Positions 1 to 6,512 of a DNA stretch of 7,541 nt are shown here, one piece after another. Every line of letters starts with the position of its first letter. Position 1 is the stretch's first letter. A program made the translations under genes and the position numbers. The DNA lies in contig DMCN01000109.1 in NCBI GenBank assembly GCA_003445795.1, positions 1 to 7,541 of the forward strand. The letters are read 5' to 3'. Source of the DNA: Gallionellaceae bacterium. GTDB taxonomy: Bacteria; Pseudomonadota; Gammaproteobacteria; Burkholderiales; Gallionellaceae. Below the pieces are notes generated by a model. That model did not search any database, had not been told where the DNA came from, and was given only the letters and a program-made list of their open reading frames with translations.

Positions 1-202
1 CAAGCGCGTGATCTTCGGCGCGGTGGCAAACCACCATGTCGCCGAACTCATCGACCTGACGCTGCGCGAGAAAGTGATCTTCGCGATCCTCGCGGTTACC
101 GTGCTGGGCATGGGGCTGTATCCGTTGCCGTTCAGCGAAATCATGCATGTGTCGGTAAATGACCTGCTGGTGCATGTGGCGCGTTCCAAGCTGCCGTTGT
201 AA
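1..202 (+). CDS. nuoM: NADH-quinone oxidoreductase subunit M, C-terminal end (partial)
   Basis: The reading frame is open from base 2 to a TAA stop at 200-202 and gives the last 66 residues of a protein that starts left of the window. The segment begins KRVIFGAVANHHVAEL and continues through a REKVIF...VLGMGLYPLPF stretch. This is the pattern at the end of complex I subunit NuoM: a cytoplasmic loop with KR(V)(I/V)FG, then a last hydrophobic helix ending in GLYP. NuoM is one of the antiporter-like inner-membrane subunits that move protons as NADH is oxidised and quinone reduced. A GTG codon at base 8 is internal and not the start. nuoN usually follows nuoM, but here the next gene converges from the other strand after 32 bp. 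The NuoM identification is from motif recognition. NuoL and NuoN are less likely because of the KRVIFG and GLYPLPF elements. Confidence 0.83.
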   Translation, partial: KRVIFGAVANHHVAELIDLTLREKVIFAILAVTVLGMGLYPLPFSEIMHVSVNDLLVHVARSKLPL

Positions 203-207
203 TCCGT

Positions 208-231
208 AGGGGCAATTCACGAATTGCCCTC
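208..231. repeat. Palindrome between convergent genes; possible bidirectional terminator or dispersed repeat
   Basis: A perfect 9-bp inverted repeat, GGGCAATTC at 210-218 and GAATTGCCC at 221-229, sits between the nuoM stop codon and the stop codon of the convergent GGDEF-EAL gene. As RNA it would form an 8-bp stem with a CACG or CGUG tetraloop. Its position between two converging genes fits a shared terminator, but neither side has a proper T-run, so any Rho-independent activity would be weak. The element, preceded by GTAG, also resembles short palindromic repeats that I recall as dispersed between genes in many proteobacteria. Copy number cannot be judged from one window. Confidence 0.5.
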
Positions 232-234
232 TCA

Positions 235-3200
235 TCAATCGCCCCTGCCCAACAACGCTTCAAACTCCTCGACCGGCACCGGCTTGCCGAACAGATAGCC
301 CTGGTAGAGCATGCAGCCGTTCGCTTCGAGGAAGTCGCGCTGTTCCTGGGTTTCCACCCCTTCCGCGATCACCTCCATGCCCAGATTGTCGGCCATGCCG
401 ATAATGGTCTGGATGATGGTCGAGTCGGAAGCCTTGCTGCCGATATGCTGCACGAACGACTTGTCGATCTTGAGCTGGTTGAGCGGCAACTGGGTCAGGT
501 AGGCCAGCGACGAATAGCCGGTGCCGAAGTCGTCGAGGGAGAAGCGGACGCCGATCTCCTTCAATGCGTTCATGATCACGATGGTGTCCTCGATGTTTCC
601 CTGCAGCATGCTTTCGGTCATCTCCAGCTTGAGCAGGTTCGGTCTGATGGCATGGTGCCGAATCACCGTCTGCACCTGGGCGACAAAATCGGTTTGATGC
701 AGTTGCTTGGCGCTGACGTTCACCGAGAGACTGAGCTCGCGGGTGAGCGGGTCATGTTCCCAGTTCTTGAGTTGGGCGCAGGCAGTGTCCAGGACCCACA
801 GGCCGATGGGTAGGATCAATTCCGATTCTTCCGCCAGCGGGATGAACTGATCCGGCGCCACCAGACCGCGTTCGGGGTGTATCCAGCGTATCAGCGCTTC
901 GGCCCCGAACGGGCGGCGCGAACTGTCTACCTGAACCTGGTAATACAGGACGAACTGGCTGCGTTCCAGCGCCTTGCGCAGGTCGCTCTCAAGCGCAGCC
1001 CGGATATTGAGGGTCTCCTGCATTTGCGGGTCGAAGAAGCGCAGCGTGTTGCGGCCCGCCTTCTTGGCCTGATACATGGCGATGTCGGCCTGTTTGAACA
1101 GTTCGTCGATCTCCTGCTGTTGGCCATTGAACAGGGTGGCGCCGATGCTGGGCGTACTGTGGTACTCGTAGGTGTCCAGATGGTAGGGGACGTTAAGGGC
1201 TTCTATGACCTTCTCGCTGATGGATTCGGTCTGAGCCGCGGCTTCGATGGCTTCGATGCTCAGGTCTTCCAGCATCACCACGAACTCGTCACCGCCCAGG
1301 CGTGCCACCGTGTCTCCCTCGCGGACACAGGCTCCCAAACGCTGCGCCACCTGTCGCAGCAACAGGTCGCCCATGTCGTGGCCGAGCGTGTCGTTCAGTG
1401 TCTTGAAGTTGTCCAGGTCGATGAACAACAGCGCGCCTTCTTTTCCGCTGCGCGTGCTGGAGACCAGTGCCTGCTGCAGACGGTCCAGCAGAAGCCTGCG
1501 GTTGGGCAACTGGGTCAACGGGTCGTAGAACGCCAGGCTCTTGATCTCTTCTTCAGCCGCCTTGTGCATGGTGATGTCGGCCAGCGAGGCGACGTAGTTG
1601 GTGACGCGGCCGTTCGGGTCTTTCACCGCGGTGATGGAGAGCCGTTCCGGGTAGGTCGCGCCGTTCTTGCGCCGGTTCCATATCTCGCCTTTCCACGCTC
1701 CGGTGCTGTTGATGCTGGCCCACATGGCTTTGTAGAAAGTGGCATCGTGATGGCCCGACTTGAGGATGCGCGGATTTTTGCCGATGACATCCTCGGCGCT
1801 GTAGCCGGTGATGTCGGTGAAGGCACGGTTGACCCTGAGGATGGTGTTGTCGGCATCGGTGATCAGGATGCCGTCCTGTGTCTCGAATGCGGAAGCGGCG
1901 ATACGCAGTTCGGCTTCTGCCTGCTTGCGCGCCGAGATGTCGCGCGATGAATTGAATACGACCAGCTTGCCGTCGAGTTCGAGCGGGAAACCGCTGACCT
2001 CGACATCGATGACGGTGCCGTCCTTGCGCCGGTGACAAGTCTCGAACTCGGAACGTTTCTTTTGCTCGAATTGCTGTTTGAATACGCGGATGAGTTCGCT
2101 GCCCGCGAAGTGGGCCTCCCACTGTGCAACGTTCATGCCGATCATCTCCTCGCGTGCGTAGCCGAGCATGGCGCAGAAAGAATCGCTGGCCTCGATGATA
2201 TTGCCGTCCGTGTCGAGGATGTGGATGCCATCGCTGGCATTGCGCAGCAGCGCCAGATTCTTCTCGCTTTCCCTGCGCAATGCCCGTTCGGCCTGTTTGC
2301 GTTCGGTGATGTCGGTGGCGACGCCGATGTAGTGCTGCAGTCGGCCCATCCTGTCGCGGGAGGCGGTGATCGACATATGGATGTCGTAGAGTTCGCCATT
2401 TTTGTGCCGGTTGACCAGTTCGCCGTGCCAGACGCCGTTGTGCAGCAGTGTCTTCCACATCTGCACGTAAAAATCCGCGCTTTGTTTGCCCGAGGCAAGC
2501 ATGCGCGGGTTGCATCCGACGACCTCGTCGGGACGGTAGCCGGTGATGCGGGTGAAGGCCTGATTGACCGAGATGATGTCGGCATTGAGGTCGGTGATCA
2601 GGATCGACTCGCTGCTGGAATCGAACACCGTGGCGTTGATGCGCTGCAGCCGCTCGGCTTCCGCGCGCTGCGCCATGATCTGCTGTTGGCGGCGATAGAA
2701 TGCGGTGGACAACAGCAGGATGAGCAGCAATGCCGGAATGACGACCCCGAGTATGGTCTTCGACTCGGTCTGCCATTGGCGCAAAGCGAACTCGCGATGC
2801 AGGTGGGTGACGATCACGAACGGGTAGAGGCGCGAGGCGCGATAGGAGGTCAGCTCATGCTGGCCGTTGCCGAACATCTCCTCGAACTTGCCGGACTCGA
2901 TCTCGGCCAGCCGCATATCCTGTTCGATGAATTCGTGAACCGCCCCTATGCTCTTCGACGGATCGGTATCCATCAACAGGGTGCCATCGTAGAGCAACAC
3001 CTCGACCGAGCCTTCCCCGTTCTCGAGTTTTTGTGCGATATGGTTGACGAAATAATCCGGGTTGAGGGCGAACAGCAGCGTCACGACGCGATCGCCGATT
3101 TTGAGTGTGCGCGTCACCGGAATGAAATACTGCGCTTCGGCTTCCACCGGCGACTGGGCGCTGGACGCTCTGCCGTCGGCGAAGTCGCGACCGGCCCAGG

Positions 3201-3630
3201 GATGTCCGATGCGCAGGATGTCCTGGGCGCCCGCCACGGGCGGCAGGTATCTGCGGGTTGAGATCGCGATGCCGACATTGGCCTGGTTGGAACTGGCGTA
3301 TATGCGGTTCTGCTCGTCGAGCAGGGACATCGAGCGCAGAAAGGGCGCGTGACGCAGGATGGCATCGAAGTCGTTCTTGAGGTGGCGCGGTGCCGACCGG
3401 CTGTCTCCCCCGGTCAGCGCGTTGGCCGCGATGAGTTCGGTGACATGCAGGTTCTGGGTCAGGAAGTCCTCGAAGCTGCGGGTGTGCATCGCCGATATGT
3501 CGAGGCCGCTGTGGATCGCGTCGGCGCGCAAACGCCACAGCGTGTAGGCGGTAATGGAGAACATGCCGCAGACGAACAGCAGCAGGGCGGCAAGGAAGAT
3601 CTGGCGCAGTTGCAGCGCCTTGTGTGTCAT
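235..3630 (-). CDS. Membrane-bound PAS-PAS-PAS-GGDEF-EAL protein (cyclic-di-GMP synthesis/hydrolysis)
   Basis: This 1131-residue inner-membrane signalling protein makes and/or degrades cyclic di-GMP. Domains in order: TM1 about 9-32; periplasmic sensor about 33-290, probably Cache-like; TM2 about 292-312; three PAS/PAC repeats at about 330-445, 455-570 and 575-692, each ending in a DI(T/S) element; GGDEF about 695-865; EAL about 875-1125. The GGDEF motif (779-783) is intact, with an RxxD inhibitory site (R770, D773) upstream. EAL residues look complete: EALIRW (911-916), N971, LEMTES (1002-1007), DDFGTGYSS (1033-1041), K1054, EGVET (1090-1094) and Q1110. Both activities are therefore possible; the net direction is not visible. 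The start is the ATG whose ATGA overlaps the stop of the upstream solute-binding protein, implying translational coupling. That protein probably supplies ligand information to the periplasmic domain. The PAS domains show no diagnostic haem or flavin signature that I can name. Confidence 0.95.
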   Translation of the reverse strand: MTHKALQLRQIFLAALLLFVCGMFSITAYTLWRLRADAIHSGLDISAMHTRSFEDFLTQNLHVTELIAANALTGGDSRSAPRHLKNDFDAILRHAPFLRSMSLLDEQNRIYASSNQANVGIAISTRRYLPPVAGAQDILRIGHPWAGRDFADGRASSAQSPVEAEAQYFIPVTRTLKIGDRVVTLLFALNPDYFVNHIAQKLENGEGSVEVLLYDGTLLMDTDPSKSIGAVHEFIEQDMRLAEIESGKFEEMFGNGQHELTSYRASRLYPFVIVTHLHREFALRQWQTESKTILGVVIPALLLILLLSTAFYRRQQQIMAQRAEAERLQRINATVFDSSSESILITDLNADIISVNQAFTRITGYRPDEVVGCNPRMLASGKQSADFYVQMWKTLLHNGVWHGELVNRHKNGELYDIHMSITASRDRMGRLQHYIGVATDITERKQAERALRRESEKNLALLRNASDGIHILDTDGNIIEASDSFCAMLGYAREEMIGMNVAQWEAHFAGSELIRVFKQQFEQKKRSEFETCHRRKDGTVIDVEVSGFPLELDGKLVVFNSSRDISARKQAEAELRIAASAFETQDGILITDADNTILRVNRAFTDITGYSAEDVIGKNPRILKSGHHDATFYKAMWASINSTGAWKGEIWNRRKNGATYPERLSITAVKDPNGRVTNYVASLADITMHKAAEEEIKSLAFYDPLTQLPNRRLLLDRLQQALVSSTRSGKEGALLFIDLDNFKTLNDTLGHDMGDLLLRQVAQRLGACVREGDTVARLGGDEFVVMLEDLSIEAIEAAAQTESISEKVIEALNVPYHLDTYEYHSTPSIGATLFNGQQQEIDELFKQADIAMYQAKKAGRNTLRFFDPQMQETLNIRAALESDLRKALERSQFVLYYQVQVDSSRRPFGAEALIRWIHPERGLVAPDQFIPLAEESELILPIGLWVLDTACAQLKNWEHDPLTRELSLSVNVSAKQLHQTDFVAQVQTVIRHHAIRPNLLKLEMTESMLQGNIEDTIVIMNALKEIGVRFSLDDFGTGYSSLAYLTQLPLNQLKIDKSFVQHIGSKASDSTIIQTIIGMADNLGMEVIAEGVETQEQRDFLEANGCMLYQGYLFGKPVPVEEFEALLGRGD

Positions 3631-4427
3631 GGGACGACGATGGGGTCGAGTTTATGGCGCTTCGCGGACGCCATCAGGCGGCCGTCGCGCTTGATCGCGG
3701 CGACGAAGCGTTCGATGCGGGCGTGCCATGCGTTGTCACCCGGCAGCATGGCATAGGCGTACGGGGTGATGTGGTAGGTGCTGGAAGGGGACACCAACCG
3801 CGCCCAGTCGGCGTTGGCCAGAAAGCGTTGGCTGTAGGGATAGTCGGTCATGAACACGTCGGCGCGGCCGGACTGCACTTCCTGTTCGCGCGCAAAGGGC
3901 GTGTCGAGCACCAGCAGCTGTGCGACTTTCAGTTTGTCTTTCATCACCGGCTCGTGCAGCGTGCCCTTGGCGACTGCCACGACCGAACCGGCCTTGTCGA
4001 TGTCGTCCCAGCCCTTGATGCGACGATTCGTCTTGGTGGTGATCGCATAGATGTCGCTGGCGAGGTGGGGCTGGGTGAAGCGCAGGCTCTTCGCGCGCAA
4101 GGGTGTGATGCCGATCGCGAACATCGCGATGTCGCAACGGTCGCTCGTGACATCGTCGACCAGCTTGGCGAAGGAACTGTCGACGAATGCGACAGCGACG
4201 CCGAGGTCTTTGCCGAGTTCGGTCGCCATGTCGATGTCGATGCCGGAGAGTTGCTGTGTCTTGGGGTTGCGGTAGGTGATGCTGTAGTAGTCGGGCCAGA
4301 TGCAGACGCGCACGGTCTTGCCGGCGAGGATGCGTTCGAGTCGGTTCGCGGGTTGCTCCTGTGCGAAGGACGATGGCGGCAGTACGCAGGCGATGGCAAG
4401 CATCGCGAGCAAAGTGGATTTGCGCAT
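3627..4427 (-). CDS. Periplasmic family-3 solute-binding protein, coupled to the GGDEF-EAL gene
   Basis: This 266-residue protein belongs to the SBP_bac_3 family of amino-acid-type periplasmic binding proteins. It has a Sec signal peptide (RK, hydrophobic core, likely cut after SSFA at residue 22). Cys14 makes a lipoprotein signal a weaker alternative, but the residues before it are a poor lipobox. The mature part has the family pattern: VRVCIWPDYYS (39-49), GIDIDMATELGKDLGV (62-77), ITPLRAKSLRFTQP (107-120), where R111 is the usual carboxylate-binding arginine, and MTDYPYS (193-199) with the usual aspartate. The ligand cannot be named. The start has a good ribosome site, AGGAG at 4437-4441, 9 bp upstream. 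The stop overlaps the next ATG by 4 bp (ATGA). No ABC permease or ATPase gene is adjacent, so I infer a ligand-sensing role for the partner enzyme rather than uptake, as for NspS with MbaA in Vibrio cholerae or ArtI in Salmonella. Confidence 0.87.
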   Translation of the reverse strand: MRKSTLLAMLAIACVLPPSSFAQEQPANRLERILAGKTVRVCIWPDYYSITYRNPKTQQLSGIDIDMATELGKDLGVAVAFVDSSFAKLVDDVTSDRCDIAMFAIGITPLRAKSLRFTQPHLASDIYAITTKTNRRIKGWDDIDKAGSVVAVAKGTLHEPVMKDKLKVAQLLVLDTPFAREQEVQSGRADVFMTDYPYSQRFLANADWARLVSPSSTYHITPYAYAMLPGDNAWHARIERFVAAIKRDGRLMASAKRHKLDPIVVP

Positions 4428-4637
4428 TGGCTCTCTCTCCTAAATATCGAGGTAATCGAGTTACCTTCTCTTGTGCCAATCTACAGGCTGCGGTGCAGGC
4501 TGTGATCGGTCGGTGCGGATTTTAACAGTTAAGCCCGCGCTACGCTTTGCCTATGCCCCTGTAAAACACGAGAACCATACGGTTGTGCGGGGTTGTTACG
4601 GGATAGCAGGAAATGACCCGTCTTGTGAAGTGGGAAC
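4428..4637. promoter_or_regulatory. Intergenic leader of the binding-protein/GGDEF-EAL unit with two small palindromes
   Basis: This 210-bp gap separates the end of draG from the binding-protein gene and must hold the promoter if that pair is transcribed separately. It contains AGGTAA-tcgag-TTACCT (4450-4466), a 6-bp inverted repeat 9 bp upstream of the ribosome site, and TTAACAGTTAA (4522-4532), an 11-bp palindrome with an A/T-rich TTAAAAT on the minus strand. These could be operators or, for the first, a leader hairpin. I see no convincing -35/-10 pair and no strong terminator for draG. TGGCAC on the minus strand at about 4473-4478 is not followed by a TTGC at sigma-54 spacing. Confidence 0.35.
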
Positions 4638-5519
4638 TCATTTCGACAACTGTATCAATGCGCGCGCCTGCATAGCGCAAGCGCCGGCGGTCACCGTGTC
4701 CAGTCTTTTCAGCCATGCTTCGGGTATCTCTTCCGGTCCGTACAAGGCACCTGCCAGCATGCCCGCGATGGCACCCGTGGTGTCGGCGTCGCCGCCGCGG
4801 TTGACCACGTCGATCAGGCAATCGCGAAAATCGTCAGTATCGAAGAAGCTCTGGAACACCGCCTTCAACGTGTCGGCCACGTAGCCGCTGGGATTGCGGC
4901 TGGGCTTGACCGCGCGGAACCTGAATTCCGGAAAACGTGCGGCGAGCGGATGGGCATGATCGTGCAGCAGGTCGTTCTTGCCCGCACCGCGCAGCGCGTC
5001 CTGCACCATGAACACCAGCGTCTCGCAGGCGGCATCGGACATCACGCAATTGTGGGTCACATGCGCCTGGGCGCGGCTGGCGGCGCGCACGGCATCTTCC
5101 GGCTGGCCGAAGGTGGCGAGCGCCACCGGCAGTACGCGCATCGCCGCACCGTTGCCCGCATCGTGGTCGGAATAGGGTGCTTCCGGGATGCCGGTCTTGC
5201 GGAACTGAAGCAGATTGCGGCGCACAGTGTTGCCGATGTCCACCGGCTTGGCGTGCATCCAGGTATCGAATGCCCCGGCCGCCGCCAGCGCGTCCACCTT
5301 GCCCTGCGCGAGGATGGAATCGCCGAGCGCGAGCGACATGGTGGTGTCGTCGGTGACCTGACCCGGCTTCAGATGCAGCCAGCCGCCGCCGATGAGTTTG
5401 TCGTGCACGCCGTGTCGCGCGGCAATCTCCTGCGGCAACATGAACTCCACCGTCGCTCCCAGCGCGTCGCCGATGGCGAGACCGAGATAGGCGGCAGCGG
5501 CACGGTCGGCAGTGCGCAT
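4638..5519 (-). CDS. draG: ADP-ribosyl-[dinitrogen reductase] hydrolase
   Basis: DraG removes ADP-ribose from an arginine of nitrogenase iron protein (NifH) and so reactivates nitrogenase after ammonium or dark/energy switch-off. It acts in the cytoplasm and uses a two-metal centre. The 293-residue product matches the usual size (about 294). Visible family motifs are GDALGATVEF (17-26), TDDTTMSLALGD (56-67), HDAGNGAAMRVLPVAL (119-134) and NRGGDADTTGAIAGMLAGA (240-258). The likely metal ligands E25, D57, D58, D244, D246 and T247 are all present. I chose the ATG at 5519: it lies 7 bp after the nifQ stop, has GGAAGAG (5530-5536) upstream and begins the conserved fold directly. An in-frame GTG at 5564 would add 15 unconserved residues and overlap nifQ. 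The partner transferase draT is not in the window. Some ADP-ribosylglycohydrolases act on other substrates, but the nif context and motifs favour DraG. Confidence 0.93.
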   Translation of the reverse strand: MRTADRAAAAYLGLAIGDALGATVEFMLPQEIAARHGVHDKLIGGGWLHLKPGQVTDDTTMSLALGDSILAQGKVDALAAAGAFDTWMHAKPVDIGNTVRRNLLQFRKTGIPEAPYSDHDAGNGAAMRVLPVALATFGQPEDAVRAASRAQAHVTHNCVMSDAACETLVFMVQDALRGAGKNDLLHDHAHPLAARFPEFRFRAVKPSRNPSGYVADTLKAVFQSFFDTDDFRDCLIDVVNRGGDADTTGAIAGMLAGALYGPEEIPEAWLKRLDTVTAGACAMQARALIQLSK

Positions 5520-5526
5520 GGATCGA

Positions 5527-6108
5527 TTACTCTTCCGGGCCAAAGCAGTTCTGGTAGTCGGCACACACCTCGCAGCTCGGCGCGCGGCAGATGCGGATAT
5601 CTTCCTTCTCGCACAGCTGCTTGTAGATGAACTTCTTCCACTTCATGTTGTGCACGTTCTTCGCCGCGAGCGCGGGGAAGTTCTGCTTCATCAGACGGCT
5701 GAGATATTCGCGCGACCACAAGCCCAGATCCTGCCACAGGTGGTCGTTGGCCATGCAGGCATTGGTGACGATCTCGGCCATCCATTCTTCCGAGACGTTC
5801 CTGTGGGCACGATGTTCGAGCAGCAGCGCCAACACGTCGTCGCGTTCCGGCGCGCGTTGATCGTCGTCCTCCGCGCTACAGCGGACGACCAGTTGCACAC
5901 CGGGGAAATGCGTCGTCAGCAAAGCGGAAAAATCCTTCTCCTCCAGTCCGAGGCAGGGCGGCAGCGCCCCGATGCCTTGGGTCTGGCTGGAGATCATCTG
6001 CGCGAAGATCTCGTCGCTGGGCAGACCGGCCGCATGCGCCATCAACTCGGCATACAGACCGTGGGGCTGTGCGGCGGGTTTTTGTTTGAGCATGGTGCCG
6101 GCTTGCAT
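5527..6108 (-). CDS. nifQ: NifQ, molybdenum donor for FeMo-cofactor synthesis
   Basis: NifQ is an iron-sulfur molybdoprotein that supplies molybdenum to the NifEN/NifH cofactor-building machinery. The 193-residue product has the family's C-terminal cysteine signature C-x4-C-x2-C-x5-C (C174, C179, C182, C188, within ICRAPSCEVCADYQNCF). Ahead of it lie the conserved stretches HLWQDLGLWSREYLSRLM (123-140) and NMKWKKFIYKQLC (154-166). Length is normal for the family. The ATG at 6108 has a near-perfect ribosome site, AGGAGG (minus strand of 6114-6119), which overlaps the stop codon of the upstream ferredoxin gene. This suggests coupled translation. The residue stretch RCSAEDDDQRAPERDD (76-91) is acidic and probably a loop. 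The gene sits between a [2Fe-2S] ferredoxin and draG. Confidence 0.96.
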   Translation of the reverse strand: MQAGTMLKQKPAAQPHGLYAELMAHAAGLPSDEIFAQMISSQTQGIGALPPCLGLEEKDFSALLTTHFPGVQLVVRCSAEDDDQRAPERDDVLALLLEHRAHRNVSEEWMAEIVTNACMANDHLWQDLGLWSREYLSRLMKQNFPALAAKNVHNMKWKKFIYKQLCEKEDIRICRAPSCEVCADYQNCFGPEE

Positions 6109-6117
6109 GATGACCTC

Positions 6118-6477
6118 CTATTTGCTGGGATACTCGATCAGCAGGTCTTCGTCGCGCAGCACCATCTGGCAAGCCAGACGCCATTCGGTGGTGATCACGT
6201 CGTTGACCTTCATCGCTTCGATCTGCGCTGCGGTGATCTTGCCGGAGTCCTTGAGTACTTTGATCTCGCGGTCAGTCAGCGGGCCGGCCATCGGTCCCTT
6301 GTTGGACAGGTTGGTGACCTTCACCAGGCAGGTCGAGCATTCGCCGTCACCGCAGCCGAAGTCGATCGGGATGTGGTTCTCCTTGGCCAGCGTCAGCACG
6401 GTTGTGGTGTGGCTGCCGGCGACGGCGTAAATAGTCTTGTCCTTGTGCATCGGGCTGGAAAAAGTGATGTTTGGCAT
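6118..6477 (-). CDS. [2Fe-2S] ferredoxin resembling Shethna protein II (FeSII)
   Basis: This 119-residue [2Fe-2S] protein has cluster cysteines C42, C47, C50 and C103 (C-x4-C-x2-C, then a long 52-residue gap). The long gap, an early FSSP (6-9), AVAG (18-21), LTDREIKVLKDSGK (67-80) and the ending RLACQMVLRDEDLLIE (100-115) closely match what I recall of Azotobacter vinelandii FeSII. FeSII binds the MoFe and Fe proteins when oxidised and holds nitrogenase in an inactive, oxygen-protected complex. An extended loop between the third and fourth cysteines is part of that interaction, and a comparable segment (about 51-99) is present here. A protective role is therefore a reasonable inference; ordinary electron transfer is the alternative. 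The ATG at 6477 has AGGAGT (6485-6490) upstream. The stop overlaps the nifQ ribosome site. Confidence 0.88.
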   Translation of the reverse strand: MPNITFSSPMHKDKTIYAVAGSHTTTVLTLAKENHIPIDFGCGDGECSTCLVKVTNLSNKGPMAGPLTDREIKVLKDSGKITAAQIEAMKVNDVITTEWRLACQMVLRDEDLLIEYPSK

Positions 6478-6512
6478 TGCTGTGACTCCTAACGAGGGTT
6501 ATAAAAAAATAG

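Noticed and set aside
877..1950. Plus-strand open frame (357 codons) opposite the GGDEF and PAS3 region
   Set aside because: It is antisense to catalytic-domain coding sequence, has no recognisable motif, and is explained by codon bias on the other strand.
1553..2776. Minus-strand frame (407 codons) overlapping the PAS domains in another frame
   Set aside because: The product is rich in R, H and Q, as expected of an out-of-frame read of a GC-rich gene. The true frame carries the PAS domains.
2032..3261. Long plus-strand open frame (409 codons) opposite the GGDEF-EAL gene
   Set aside because: It lies wholly antisense to a gene with clear domains throughout. The translation shows no recognisable domain, and such open frames are common opposite GC-rich genes.
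4462..4478. Possible sigma-54 promoter (TGGCAC on the minus strand) before the binding-protein gene
   Set aside because: The -12 element is absent: the bases five after TGGCAC read AAGG and not TTGC.
3624..4505. Plus-strand open frame (293 codons) opposite the solute-binding protein
   Set aside because: The minus-strand gene has a signal peptide, ribosome site and family motifs; the plus-strand product has none.
5520..5564. Upstream GTG start for draG
   Set aside because: It would overlap nifQ by 38 bp and add 15 residues without conservation. The ATG at 5519 has a ribosome site and fits the family length.
5512..6492. Plus-strand open frame (326 codons) opposite nifQ and the FeSII-like gene
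   Set aside because: It spans two well-supported minus-strand genes and their junction, with no motif of its own.
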